64,000 nucleotides of DNA from positions 868,001 through 932,000 of the forward strand of contig NZ_JABAIA010000003.1 in the NCBI RefSeq assembly GCF_012641275.1. Direction: 5' to 3'. Below are positions 25,101 through 29,170 of the stretch, piece after piece (position 1 is the stretch's first letter; every line of letters starts with the position of its first letter). Source of the DNA: Chitinophaga varians (GTDB lineage Bacteria; Bacteroidota; Bacteroidia; Chitinophagales; Chitinophagaceae). A program made the translations under genes and the position numbers. The notes under the pieces are model-generated. The model searched no databases. It worked only from the letters and a program-made list of their open reading frames with translations, and was not told where the DNA came from.

Positions 25101-25789
25101 TCACTACGCCATCCGGTTATAGGATCTACAAAACAGGCGATGTGGGCAGATGGTTGCCCGATGGTAACATCGAATACCTCGGAAGGGCCGATGAACAGGT
25201 GAAGGTGCGTGGTTATCGTATCGAGCTGGAAGAAATTGAGAACGTAATAGAAGAACACAGCGAAGTAAGCCAGGCGGTGGTGCTGGTCCAGCCCACTGAC
25301 CAGCATGATAAAATGCTGACCGGCTATATCGTCCGCCAAGGCAGTATAGACCAGGAAGGCCTGTTGTCCTGGCTAAGGACCAGGTTGCCGCAATACATGG
25401 TCCCTGCCATGCTGACGTTCCTTGATGAGCTGCCGCTGACGCCCAGCGGGAAAATAGATAAGAAAGCCCTTTTACGGTTAGACCTTGGTATTGCGCGTAC
25501 GAAGGAATATGTAGCGCCTGCCGGCGAAACAGAACAAACACTTGCCACGATGTGGGAAGCGCTGCTCAACGTGCAACGTATAGGCGTTAACGATAATTTC
25601 TTCGAGATTGGCGGACATTCCCTGTTGGCGATGCGTGTTCTTGCGGCTGTGCAGGAGACTTATGGCGTAACGCTTCCGGTAAGCACATTCTTCCAGCTGC
25701 CTACTATCAGCGCGCTGGCGGTACATATCCAGGTAAACCGGCAGGACGTGCAGCTGAATAAGGCAGATACCAGGTCTATCAATTTGTAA
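2..25789 (+). CDS. Giant seven-module non-ribosomal peptide synthetase, 5' partial
   Basis: Modular NRPS that builds most of a peptide on carrier-bound phosphopantetheine arms. The frame is open from base 2, and the codons before the first possible start (TTG at 149) encode a condensation motif HHLITDG (80-100), so the true start lies left of the window. Visible order: C-A-PCP-E, C-A-PCP, C-A-PCP, C-A-PCP-E, C-A-PCP-E, C-A-PCP, C-A-PCP, about 8,595 residues. There is no thioesterase; the protein ends soon after the last PCP in a short tail, so the chain passes to the next NRPS 17 bp downstream. C domains after the three E domains have the D-accepting signature (LQEGMLFH, HHxLLDGWS); the others have the L-accepting form (QERLWFIDQ, HHIAADGWS). 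NRPS identity is certain; substrates are pocket readings from memory of published codes. Confidence 0.97.
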   Translation: MSQNSLLFEQHLLKISEGEYWYYFKYHHLITDGFGISAANQYISSQYKALMAGRKISFDYPSYREEAIRADSYYHSDAYQKDAAYWKNKITAVPRKLFQPRYQLQTTAGNKSGTVITDPDAGMITVLDSLLAETGCSLQQISIAALMVYFTRTAGALELLVGTPLHKRRNKQLRSIIGMFTSILPYKSEYKPDLTVLEMIREIAVSQREDYRHQQYLIGDLSRHFKINAADDHLLEVVVNYAALNLELDLGDNVQASTYDIPTGYGRYPLELWWRDYGKQQPLQLRIDFNTQYFTAEDIQLLIKRLFFILQQFNDHLDCKVGDINVVPEAEHRLLDSFNATAVPYEDVTLVDLIAAQALRTPDAPAVLFEEEVLTYRELDKRTNQLAHYLRTKGVGPDVLVPVCLERSPDMIISIVGILKAGGAYVPVDPDYPAERIRFMIADTCANLLLTDSRQEAVLRELDISPEILLLDESGDLLDSFPSTAVDAGLQRHHLAYVIYTSGSTGKPKGVMNEHGGIVNRLLWKQSYFGLKEGEGVLQKTTFSFDVSVWELLWPLITGARLVFARPQGQKDADYLKEAIRRYDISTVHFVPSMLQVFLDSIGDAETLPLTRIICSGEALKPQQVHDVQLRIPGAELYNLYGPTEAAIDVTCWHAPRHYENNIVPIGQPVSNTQIHILNEHGELQPVGVAGELHIGGVQVARGYLNRPELTVERFITDPFNGSGGRLYRTGDLARWLPDGNIEYLGRIDDQVKVRGFRVELGEIENTLLRYPDIRQAAVLVNEDRQGNKRIVAYIVPLSTIDKEALTAFLKNLLPEYMVPVLFVEIEEVPLTVNGKVDRKALPDPHIETLQINDYVAPRNEVESMLADIWQELLGIQRVGIYDNFFELGGDSINTLQIVSRLKRLGYELQPKDIFAAQHISALATILKSRRQQASNAEQGVLAGESGLLPIQQWYFELSDNAAVPLYQYVIVKIDKHFTATDVDVAVNRLLLCHDALRFSYNNGKQVYGSYTGNIETLSVHAAEEKVIVQQITDFSRELSSGLDIRKGILLKAALCVSPDKDSNHLLLVVHHLAVDGISWRILLEDLKLLLQGTAIPDIKTASYRQWYQALEHYSRQPALLQQQTWWEQVVQQHRPLPSDYTYTEKITVKDIATLTCSLDVVRTRQLLQEVPRAYHTNSNDILLCALLLTLHEWRGISNVVIGLEGHGREDGIAELDISRTVGWFTSIAPVALSLPAGKQLADVLKEVKEQLRRTPAKGLGYGVLRYLDQVPSLQHDAQWDILFNYLGQLDNEVIFGASAGDELVVKEKLTLNSVVMEGVLQMHWQYSSRHYKEDSVIAIAEIFLSKLSGLIAHCVEQAAVAPVFTPADYGLEAVMTNEELDRFLDAPFNDAARRSQLTDLYRLSSLQEGMLFHSLYHEQGGAYIDQFIATVSQVDISLFRQSWETLLRHHTVFRTAFYHDVCSVPVQGVYKTAVLPFILLDHRKTEDQEQAIQQYIENDRRRGFDFSEAPLMRITLIQVDDNCYRLVWTFHHILLDGWSVPVLLEELLQTYGSLTAGQTIDIKSEDRYAEYIHYLRHRDTNAEEKYWKAYLQGLSSPGLLPFISGTVNRTRSAGRYRQLTFEADAAFMAQIMRYAHQHRITLNSLVQGVWAYLLYRYTGREQVVYGVTVSGRPEDMPDIEKRAGLFINTLPLYTTVDNNRPVGEWLQELQESQLQSRRYQHVELGDVQRWTGIGSELFDTLLVFENYPVNRVLTSHKWQLQMDELVMKEQTNYPLTIVVMAADTLQVQFSYNETVLEGAYVQAIAQHTEQVLRQIVLANTATLHDVDLITAAERTTLLKDFNATAASYADVTLVDLIAAQALRTPDAPAVLFEEEVLTYRELDMRTNQLAHYLRTKGVGPDVLVPVCLERSPDMIISIVGILKAGGAYVPVDPDYPAERIRFMITDTGANLLLTDSRQEAVLRELDISPEILLLDESGDLLDSFPSTAVDAGLQRHHLAYVIYTSGSTGKPKGVMNEHGGIVNRLLWKQSYFGLKEGEGVLQKTTFSFDVSVWELLWPLITGARLVFARPQGQKDADYLKEAIRRYDISTVHFVPSMLQVFLDSIGDEEILPLTRIICSGEALKPQQVHDVQLRIPGAELYNLYGPTEAAIDVTCWHAPRYYENNIVPIGQPVSNTQIHILNERGELLPVGVAGELHIGGVQVARGYLNRPELTAEKFITDPFNGSGGRLYRTGDLARWLPDGNIEYLGRIDDQVKVRGFRIELGEIESVLQQCELVNQAVVLAISDGADTKRLAAYVVPQGAFDKEGILAWLKARLPEYMVPRLLIELEEIPLTVNGKVDRKALSGPAALLPEQAYVAPRNTTEAKLAAIWERLLGVQRIGIYDDFFAAGGHSLLSMRLVAALRKEMQVILSVNTIFRYSTVALLAAYIREQAQPGDVAAIRALPRPERIPLSYSQQRLWFIHQLEGSVHYHMPGVLILDGTLNKPALQSALQAIVNRHEVLRTVVEEVGGNDYQRVMDKDAWQWQETDHALSAAEIKALIDQPFDLKRDHMLRAHLIRHHDTRHTLVLTIHHIAGDGWSTGILIKELEELYNACATGRAIQLSPIEIQYADYTLWQQEYLSGDTMQQQLSYWKNQLTGTASLDLPTDHARPAVQSTRGAARIFQLDRTLYAGLQALAREEGVTLYMLLLAAFKVLLHRYAGQEDICVGTPVAGRTAAETEPLIGFFTNTLALRTSLHPGLPFSAYLQQVKQITLNAYDNQDVSFEKVVEALELERDLSRHPLFQVLFTLENTPELNALRLEGLQVTGADVETHTAKFDLTFSVREVQQGLKLTVEYCTDLFGEATIERMARHFRQLLYAVAATPSATVGALPMLEASEQQQLLFDFNNTAADYPSAATIPDLFRKQAALRPEATAVVFADTTLTYAALNERSDALACYLRDKGVTTETLVPVCMHRAPDMIVVLLAILKAGGAYAPIDPAYPDDRIRYILSDLGGPLLITVSDHSTRLASLQPAQEIVCIDTLTNIPATGDLASVELHADNLAYVMYTSGSTGRPKGVLVEHHNVTSLVCDPGYISFTPADAILSAGSVSFDATTFEYWGMLLNGGRLVLSREHELLDVATLKEELQSRGVNKMFFTTSWFNQLVDTDITVFSGFEVILVGGEKLSESHVEKLLTAYPSIGVGNGYGPTENTTFSLSYRIDRNNLRAVIPIGLPLANRTAYILDGSLQPVPIGVTGELYVGGAGVARGYLNHPELTSSRFLSSPFVAGERIYRTGDLARREADGLITFMGRTDDQVKIRGYRIEPGEIENVLQELVGVKQALVTVRTHAGSGKQLVAYIVQAEDYNKEYIRSALRERLPDYMVPSFIVEMEAFPLNANGKIDRGLLPSPDPGTGSQRVYTAASSPMEMLLVDIWEELLGARRIGVHDNFFELGGHSLLAMREAAVLRNRLEVELPIRSLFLYPTIAELAAYISGLSQQNRLPAITAGGRPDRIPLSYSQERLWFIDQLSGSTQFHMQAILELKGELDIAALEQALGAIVNRHEVLRTVMTTENGIAFQQVIPSGNWLLGRIDGPLTSTEIHDIIHRPFDLSADHMLRGHLISQSEDTHILVLTLHHIAADGWSVSIIVKELVAWYNSYTTGTPVQLPDIPVQYADYALWQRKYLTGKILEEKAAYWKQQLAGVAVLELPTDYPRPAEQSTRGTIYQFHLNRPLLDGLKSLSLHEGSTLFMTLLTAFKVLLYRYSGETDICIGTPVAGRTHQETENLIGFFINTLALRSNLSGDPSFVSLLQQVKKTTLNAWEHQEIPFEKVVDAVGVARNMSHSPVFQVMFVLQNTPDVPEIQLGALKLKEQPVERATSQYDLTLSVIEDATGLTASLEYCTDLFRPDTISRMAAHLEVLLEAIVQDPHVNIGALNILPPEEEKMLRWQFNDTEADYPLHQHIIDTFEQQVSRTPDAVALVYESQMLTYRELDERSSALARYLCSRGVQPETLVPFCTERSPEMIIGILGILRAGAAYVPVDPDHPDERIRYILKDTAAGIAVCSVACRHRLPETMEVVCLDGVVPQTEETAGVTLPVLRSGQLAYVIYTSGSTGRPKGVLVEHRGIVNLACSQRDMLHIRQGTPVLQFASFGFDGSCYEIFNTLLNGGILVLPKKDDLLSAESFTDLIRRHQVEVAALPPSYLHIIRDMLGPLKTIISVGEAFNKEDGLYISAKGIRMLNGYGPTENTVTVTIAPQPVIDDRVVIGKPIHNVQVHILDENGRLCPVGVPGEICVSGAALARGYLNRPDLTAEKFVQSPYNTSFSGRMYKTGDLGRWLADGNIEYAGRKDDQVKVRGFRIELGEIEAVLQECEWVEQAAVAVKTDEFNNKRLVAYIVPRTTFDRDAIVTHLKARLPEYMVPGILQQLEKLPVTVNGKVDRKMLPDPDANELSHNTYTAPRNETEAVLAGIWQDLLGISQVGIHDNFFELGGDSIITIQVVSRAKRAGYMLQPRDLFRSQTIAALGELLQENTKQQVTAEQGQLTGAAGLLPVQQWYFDTNGQSGAHFNQQLLLEISKDIAVEKLDKAIQQLAAYHDALRFVYTHHAAGIQQEYGNHIAGLETVDLTDFPASELATRINTVGSQYHRSLDPGAGVLFRALLFLTAPGTACNRLLLLVHHLAVDGVSWRILLEDLSLLLNDDVHASPETILGPKTSSYRQWHDALVDYGQSPHLKQQLQYWEGLRQFHTPLRVDREVNGPVTMQDTGTCEVRLDAVQTRNLLQEVPRAYHTDINDILLAALAATACDWNRSRSVIIGLEGHGREDIISGIDTSRTVGWFTSMYPVLLQPDSTSDVASLVKSVKEQLRKVEDNGVGYMVLKYINRADNLQGKDPWEIGFNYLGQSDNLVKESGYIRMAKESGGDAVGEGFILHDKIFINGAVQNGELILHWGYSSLHYDAATITALADAYLATLRAIINHCLAQAHAFTPSDYGLERWVDHRELDSFLDADYNGTPRRSQVAALYRLSGLQEGMLFHSLYDEKAGTYIEQFKCTLENVNEDVFLQCWKYLLQRHTILRSAFYYDAFNVPVQCVYHHVTLPVTVLEGRQASQLRAIEEADLRQGFDLGIAPLMRITLVRLGEGRYRLLWTSHHLLLDGWSFPVLVQELLEVYGALLNGEQPVVVPEDRYEDYIRFIYRQDKAAEEQYWRNYMRHQTEGTLLPFIDAAQSTKGIGIFREAEVSLDAAVTAALSRYAQQQRITPNTVMQGVWAFLLYKYIGSRHVTYGITVSGRPESLQGIEQRVGMYINTVPLHVAVSGEREISAWLQELQVDQLNSREYQYAPLNDVQRLTGITGDMFDSALAFQNYPVSDVLASQNWALRISEVMADPISNYPLTIIVTMGENTRLSFNYNSDLLSDDDAFRIAGHFKQALLQIIYKTATHLDDISILAPAEKSQLLYGFNATAVDYPATATIPDLFRIQAAQRPDATAVAFEDTTLTYAELDERSDALAHYLQSKGVTIETLVPVCMHRSPDMMVVLLAILKAGGAYAPIDPDYPDDRVSYILSDLGGPLLITNNRNKGRFNALRPQQEVLCIDTLTDFSSPSGAPAVAIRADNLAYVMYTSGSTGRPKGVLVEHRNVTSLIYDQNYITFEPTDAILSAGSVSFDATTFEYWGMLLNGGKLVLRREHDLLDVAVLKEELQNKGVTKMFFTTSWFNQLVDTDITVFEGMKAILVGGEKLSEKHAEKLHTAYPAIALSNIYGPTENTTFSLSYRIDLHGLRAVTPIGVPLSNRTAYVLDRLMQPVPVGVTGELYVGGSGVARGYLNNEEQTAARFLTDPFLEGERIYRTGDLARREADGNITFMGRADDQVKIRGHRIEPGEIESVLHQCPLVKQAFVMAVSDAVHQHKHLAAYIVPQHTFDRASILEYLKEHLPDYMVPSFLIEMESLPLNANGKIDKKALPAPEKETPGTASFVAPRNALEEALTGIWQELLSVPQVGIYDNFFELGGDSIIVIQMVSRIRRAGFELKVGDIFENQTIEKISAHYYSQEGATSNAEQGTLTSSSGLLPIQQWYFENVADTQIPFNQSVLLDIDKSITATALDTAIKQLHRHHDALRFTFKKGGPAWEQMYGTHEGQVMVTDLRDLSPEELPAAIRDIHDNSQYSLDITRGILCNAVFIQTPAEISGNRLLLTIHHLVIDGVSWRILLEDLALLLQGGDIGTKSSSCREWYQALTNYSGSRRLLDQQSYWTQTVKRNISLRTDKTTGAPVTAADMKGHTVRLDAHRTRQLLQDVPQAYHTVINDLLLAALAYTLSEWNNNGQVMIGLEGHGRENINDAVDTSRTIGWFTSLFPVLLEVDNNSSYEQLLKDVKEQLRKIADKGLGYGVLKYINRLEPLQEKDPWQVVFNYLGQSDNIVERESFLRIAGESLETAAGGDFPVQHLLAVNAVVQGGELILQWGYSRRHFEADSIHHLAEKYCRCLEALIDQCLSVKAPVFTPADYDLGDVISNRELDSFLDTPYQDATRRRYVSGMSRLSSLQEGMLFHNLFDEGVGAYIDQFACELTGVQPDLFRQAWNEVLLRHSILRTAFYSEAFSVPVQCVYNDIRIPVTVIDYRHLTAGEQEDAVAAFSAADRAKGFDFAAPPLMRLTLLQLSDEKYRLQWTFHHILLDGWSIPVLMEALLQTYEALATGRQPVAVAEDRYEDYIRYLHRRDRQTEEVWWKEYLSGLQEGCLLPFIGTTAARNKGTGEYREHVIYMESAAAERFAQQFHITQNTLMQGLWAFLLYRYTGSRQVAYGVTVSGRPAELEGVEQRVGLYINTLPLHTAIDDGQEIVPWLQELQAKQTQVRSYQYTSLIDIQRWAGIPGDLFDTLLVFENYPVNHLLAGQPWKLKAANVEMNEQTNYPLSMAISTGEKITVRFSYNASLLDDSYVNAIAGHFEQVFAQIVTQEASHIGALNCITPSEKIQLTDTFNDTIKDYPADSNLVELVRKQAVARPDAIAVIMDGQRLSYAQLEEQSNRLAHYLRELGVTTDTLVPICLERSPEMIISILGIMKAGGAYVPMDIDYPADRIQYILDDTTAGIVITSKNGKHNIPGGLPVIFIDADGEKISGYPAGPLPHTVAPHDLAYVIYTSGSTGRPKGVMVEHAGMLNHLYAKINDLQITDTSVVAYTASPTFDISVWQMMSALLTGGATAIYNEETVLQPTTLLQSIDRDGVTIWEVVPSYLGALLQEQATAALQQLQYLLVTGEVLPRHILAQWFEHPLYGHIPVVNAYGPTEASDDICHHIMHQTPESLNVPLGKPLQNMHIYILDYQNNLCPVGVPGEICVSGICVARGYLNQASLTARRFVADPFRPGVRMYRTGDVGRWLPDGTVEYRGRADDQVKVRGYRIELGEIENVLQQYPGIKQAVVLVKDTATGKQLVGYIVCHSTFDRDGVSAYLKAQLPAYMVPAIWIALDSFPLTANGKIDKQALPAPDASWRADNYIAPRNERERLLAGIWSELLNIEAVGIHDNFFEIGGHSLLAMRLTAALRKYEQLDIPVRQIFEHPTIAGLSVYMAGLTKETLPPVTKTPAYPQHLPLSYSQERLWFIDQLEGSVQYHMPAILRMEGVLDRKALWNALQTIVNRHEVLRTVIRTSGGQPYQHILEKDKWDWTVITGDYDVDALIRVPFNLSADYMLRAHLVQEGKETHILVLTLHHIAADGWSVRVIVNELTALYKAYSAAEKPLLPALEVQYADYAIWQRNYVSGKVLERKLDYWKGKLTGTTPLQLSTDYPYPAVQTGRGASSHFHLSKEMADALQGFSQQQGVTLFMTLLAAFKVLLYHYSGQEDICVGTPVADRTQLETENLIGFFVNTLALRSNLAHNPAFTELLQQVKQTTLDAYDHQDAPFEKVVEVAVKEHDRSRSPLFQVMMALQNMPEASILELEDLRLLPVSAEQTTSRFDLTFILSVTSQGLEGNIEYSTDLFNGNTINRMAAHFEQLLTDILRAPATPVALLSVLSPTETHTITVDFNDIPASYTLEPDKTAMDLFAACVANAPDAPAVLQGDSMLTYKALDERSSQLARYLQDKGVAAETLVPVFINRTPEMIIAVMGILKAGGAFVPVDPEYPAERVQYMLSDTGATLLISNRATIQRLQVEQQPDVILLDDEQHIIDAYPLTQPATCPSPDQLAYVIYTSGSTGRPKGVMVEHRGVYNLVQSQRDALHLRPGMRSLQFASFSFDAACYEIFNTLTSGGTLVLPEEEDLLSVARFASLLERQHVELVTLPPSYQRVVKDVLGPVKTVVSAGEALRVEDARHMMKKGVRVVNAYGPTENTVCSTLTGDPVRPDNTVVIGRPVANVQVYVLNAWGGLCPIGVKGEICVSGPGLARGYLHRPDLTAAGFVTTPSGYRIYKTGDVGRWLPDGNIEYLGRADEQVKVRGYRIELEEIENVIEEHSEVSQAVVLVQPTDQHDKMLTGYIVRQGSIDQEGLLSWLRTRLPQYMVPAMLTFLDELPLTPSGKIDKKALLRLDLGIARTKEYVAPAGETEQTLATMWEALLNVQRIGVNDNFFEIGGHSLLAMRVLAAVQETYGVTLPVSTFFQLPTISALAVHIQVNRQDVQLNKADTRSINL
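1049..2300 (+). repeat. Long direct repeat, copy 1 (A domain of NRPS module 1)
   Basis: About 1.25 kb that matches 5561-6812 at a constant offset of 4512 bp (exactly 1504 codons) with only scattered substitutions and no net indel. It covers most of the serine A domain and ends sharply after the GRIDDQVKVRGFR motif. Confidence 0.9.
4171..7320 (+). other. NRPS module 2: C(D-accepting)-A(Ser)-PCP
   Basis: The C domain has LQEGMLFH and HHILLDGWS (from 4595), the type that accepts a D-configured donor, fitting the epimerase just upstream. The A domain (about 5515-7040) has the same serine pocket as module 1 and is nearly identical to it in DNA. The PCP has the ordinary GGHSL form and no E domain follows. 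Predicted unit: L-Ser. Confidence 0.85.
5561..6812 (+). repeat. Long direct repeat, copy 2 (A domain of NRPS module 2)
   Basis: Partner of 1049-2300. The flanking C, PCP and A-domain C-terminal regions are not similar at this level, so only the A-domain core was copied. Confidence 0.9.
7321..10450 (+). other. NRPS module 3: C(L-accepting)-A(Val/Ile-like)-PCP
   Basis: The C domain has SQQRLWFIHQ and HHIAGDG (7721-7741). The A domain (about 8655-10170) reads D-A-F-F-L-G-G-T-F-K, two positions away from the valine code D-A-F-W-I-G-G-T-F-K as remembered, so a branched aliphatic residue is likely. The PCP is GGHSL with no E domain. This module shares about 2 kb of near-identical DNA with module 8 in the next gene. 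Confidence 0.75.
8537..10500 (+). repeat. Long direct repeat between NRPS genes, copy 1 (module 3)
   Basis: From the end of C3 through A3, PCP3 and the linker to the next C domain, this matches 27247-29210 in the second NRPS gene. The offset is 18,710 bp both near the left end (8537/27247) and near the right end (10281/28991), showing no net length change. Confidence 0.88.
10451..14970 (+). other. NRPS module 4: C(L-accepting)-A(unassigned)-PCP-E
   Basis: The C domain has HHIAADG (10853-10873). The A domain (about 11795-13290) gives the pocket D-G-Y-A-I-V-G-V-T-K, which I cannot match to a known code. All core A motifs, including the A10 lysine, are present, so the domain should be active. 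PCP is GGDSI; the E domain has HHLAVDG (13979-13999). Predicted unit: a D-amino acid of unknown identity. Confidence 0.75.
14971..19510 (+). other. NRPS module 5: C(D-accepting)-A(Ile/Val-like)-PCP-E
   Basis: The C domain has LQEGMLFH and HHLLLDG (15392-15412), matching the D-donor from module 4. The A domain (about 16310-17830) reads D-A-F-F-L-G-I-T-F-K, a branched-aliphatic type. PCP is GGDSI. The E domain has HHLVIDG (18524-18544), slightly different from the HHLAVDG of the other two E domains but with H, H, D and G kept. Predicted unit: D-Ile or D-Val (possibly the allo form). Confidence 0.75.
19511..22650 (+). other. NRPS module 6: C(D-accepting)-A(possibly diamino acid)-PCP
   Basis: The C domain has LQEGMLFH and HHILLDG (19937-19957), fitting the upstream epimerase. 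The A domain (about 20850-22370) reads D-I-W-E-L-T-A-D-D-K. Glu at position 278 and the Asp pair at 330/331 make an acidic pocket that would suit a side-chain amine; the code resembles those I remember for 2,4-diaminobutyrate modules of Pseudomonas lipopeptides, but this is uncertain. PCP is GGHSL, no E domain. Confidence 0.7.
22651..25789 (+). other. NRPS module 7: C(L-accepting)-A(aromatic)-PCP
   Basis: The C domain has HHIAADG (23039-23059). The A domain (about 23975-25470) reads D-A-Y-T-V-A-A-V-C-K, close to the Phe (D-A-W-T-I-A-A-V-C-K) and Tyr (D-A-S-T-V-A-A-V-C-K) codes. The GGHSL PCP is followed by about twenty polar residues that could be the upstream docking partner for the TubC-like domain of the next protein. 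Predicted unit: Phe or Tyr, perhaps Trp. Confidence 0.8.
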
Positions 25790-25806
25790 AGAATAAATTA
25801 TTACAC

Positions 25807-28800
25807 ATGACAAATACCAGGTTAACCGATATAACCAATCTGTTGAAACGCGCCAATGATAACGGTATAAAGATCATATATGACGAAGGTGAGCTGATCG
25901 TGCAAATGCATAAAGACAATGAGCCTGATCCTTCGCTGTTGAAAGAACTGAAGCATAATAAAACAGACCTGCTTGATTATTTTCAGCAGCACACAAAGCG
26001 TAATACAGATATACCGCTTACTGTGGACCGGCCGTCGGGGCCGGTCCCCCTGTCGTTCAACCAGGAGCGCCTGTGGTTTATTGATCAGATGGAAGGGAGC
26101 GTACCCTATCATATCAACGTACTGCTGCGTTTGCGGGGCATCCTCGAAAAAGATAAGCTGGTAAATGCTTTGCAGGAAATTGTGAACAGGCATGAGGTGT
26201 TACGCACGGTGATAACATCAACCGCCGGTGTACCTCATCAGCAATTGCTGGAACGGTATAAATGGACGATGGATGTTGAAGACATTCCAGGCATAGCGGA
26301 CGATGCGGACAAACTGAACGGATATGTGAAAAGCAGTACGGAGAAACCATTCGATCTTTCCGCTGACTATATGCTGAGGGCACGTTTGATTGTGCTGGGA
26401 AAAGAAGAGTACCTGTTGGTACTGACCCTTCATCATATAGCCGCAGACGGATGGTCAGCGGGCATTATCGTTGAAGAGCTGGTAGAGCTGTACAATGCGG
26501 CCGTTGATAACCGTAGCCCACAGTTGCGTAAACTGGGTATACAATATGCGGATTATGCAATATGGCAACGCAACTTCCTGAAGGAAAAGGTGCTCGAACT
26601 GAAAATGGACTACTGGAAAAAAAAGCTGGCGGACGTCGCCACACTGCAGCTGCCCACAGATCACCCCCGTCCGCTGCTACCGGGTTTCCGTGGACGCGAA
26701 TACCATTTCAACATCGGTAAGGAGGTGACGGACCAGCTAAAGGCGCTTTCACAACAGGAGGGGGCTACGCTGTTTATGACGTTGCTGGCGGTTTTTAAAG
26801 TATTGTTATACCGCTACACTTTACAGGAAGATATCTGTGTGGGCAGTCCCATCGCCGGAAGATCGCTACGGCAGCTGGAGGGACTGATCGGTTTTTTTGT
26901 GAATACCCTGGCATTACGAACCGAAGTGTTACCAGGCATGTCTTTTACCGAATTGTTGAAAAATATAAGAGACACCACGCTGGCGGCTTATGACCACCAG
27001 GACGTGCCTCTTGAAAAAATAGTGGAGGCAGTCGTTAGAGAACGGGATGTAAGCGTAAACCCACTGTTCCAGGTGTTGTTTGTCTTACAGAATACGCCTC
27101 CTGTACCTGATATACACCTGAACGGCCTTCATATTTCTCCGGAGCCACTGGAATCAAACACGGCCAAGTTTGACCTGACCTTTTTATTACAGGAGCAGGC
27201 GGGCGAACTACACGGCTGTATAGAATATTGCACAGACCTGTTTGAAGAGGCCACCATTGAACGGATGGCCCGTCATTTCCGGCAATTGTCATATGCGGTG
27301 GCAGCCTCGCCGTCCGCTACCGTGGGAGCATTGCCTATGCTGGAAGCTACAGAGAAGCAGCAGCTGTTATTTGACTTCAATGACACTGCTGCCGGTTATC
27401 CTTCTGAGGCCACTATACCGGACCTTTTCCGGAAACAGGCCGCTCTTCGTCCGGAGGCGACGGCAGTGGTATTTGCGGATACTACGCTTACCTATGCTGC
27501 GCTGAATGAACGTTCTGACGCGCTGGCCTGCTATCTTCAGGACAAAGGCGTTGGCACTGAAACACTGGTGCCTGTATGTATGCACCGCGCTCCGGACATG
27601 ATCGTGATACTGCTGGCCATCCTGAAGGCCGGCGGCGCTTATGCGCCCATAGACCCTGACTACCCGGATGACCGTATCCGTTACATCCTGTCAGACCTGG
27701 GAGGCCCGCTGCTGATCACCGTCGGCGATTACGCTGACCGGCTGGCATCGCTGCAGCCAGACCTGGAGATAGTGTGTATCGATACACTGGCGGATGCTCC
27801 GGCAACCGGCGCCCCGGCATCCGTGAAGCTACGTGCAGACAACCTCGCGTACGTGATGTACACTTCCGGTTCTACCGGCCGTCCGAAAGGAGTGCTGGTA
27901 GAGCATCGTAATGTAACCAGCCTGGTATGCGAACCGAACTATATTTCGCTTACGCCCGCAGATGCCATCTTGTCGGCGGGGTCTGTGTCTTTTGATGCAA
28001 CAACGTTCGAATACTGGGGCATGTTGCTCAATGGAGGCCGCCTGGTACTAAGCCGGGAGCATGAGCTGCTGGACATCGCTGTATTGAAAGAAGAATTGCA
28101 AAGCAGAGGCGTAAATAAAATGTTCTTTACCACTGGTTGGTTTAATCAGCTGGTAGATACTGATATTACCGTCTTTTCAGGGATAGAAGCAGTCCTGACG
28201 GGAGGAGAGCGATTGTCTGAAAAACATATCGAAAAGTTACAGGCCGCTTATCCATTGATAAAGGTGAGTAACATCTACGGCCCAACGGAGAATACTACCT
28301 TTTCCCTGAGTTACCGTATCGACAAGCATGGTCTTCGTGCAGTTACGCCGATAGGTTTACCGTTGTCAAACAGAACGGCGTATATCCTGGACGGTTCTCA
28401 GCAACCAGTGCCCTTGGGCGTTACCGGGGAATTGTATGTGGGTGGCGCCGGGGTGGCGCGTGGTTACCTGAACCATCCGGAGCTGACGTCCACACGTTTC
28501 CTGTCTTCTCCGTTCGTGGCAGGAGAACGTATGTACCGCACCGGCGATCTTGCCCGGCGGGAAGCAGACGGCCACATCACTTTCATGGGCCGGACGGATA
28601 ACCAGGTGAAGATCCGCGGTTACCGCATAGAACCGGGGGAAATAGAAAGCGTGTTGCAGGAGCTTGCGGGTGTAAAACAGGTGTTGGTAACGGTACGCAA
28701 TCACGCCAGCAGCGGAAAACAGTTAGTGGCTTACATCGTGCCGGCTGAAGATTACAACAAAGACCATATCCGGTCTTCGCTCAGAGAGCGTCTTCCTGAA

Positions 28801-29170
28801 TATATGGTCCCTTCTTTTATTATTGAGCTGGACGCATTCCCGCTGAATGCCAACGGGAAAATAGACAAGGGTTTATTACCATCGCCTGATCCGGATGCCG
28901 GAAACCAACGCGCATACGCGGCGGCTTCCGGCCCGCTGGAAACGTTACTGGTAGAGGTATGGGAAGAATTGTTGGGTGTCGGGCGTATAGGCGTTCATGA
29001 TAATTTCTTTGAGCTGGGAGGTCATTCCCTGCTGGCAATGCGTGAAGCGGCGGTGTTGCGCAACCGCCTGGAGGTGGAGCTTCCCGTCAGGTCATTATTC
29101 CAGTACCCGACAATAGCGGAGCTGGCAGCCTATATAAGCGGACTGTCACAAGAAAGCCGGTTACCTGCCA
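25807..29170 (+). other. NRPS module 8: TubC docking-C-A(Ile/Val-like)-PCP
   Basis: The first 60 residues (LLKRANDNGIKI, ELKHNKTDLLDYF) have the two-helix/hairpin pattern of TubC N-terminal docking domains. The A domain (about 27370-28880) reads D-A-F-F-L-G-I-T-F-K, the same pocket as module 5, while its surrounding DNA is almost that of module 3. PCP GGHSL, no epimerase. Predicted unit: Ile or Val. Confidence 0.75.

Noticed and set aside
149..25789. TTG at 149 as the NRPS start
   Set aside because: The codons from base 2 to 149 continue the same condensation domain, including HHLITDG, so the gene begins left of the window.
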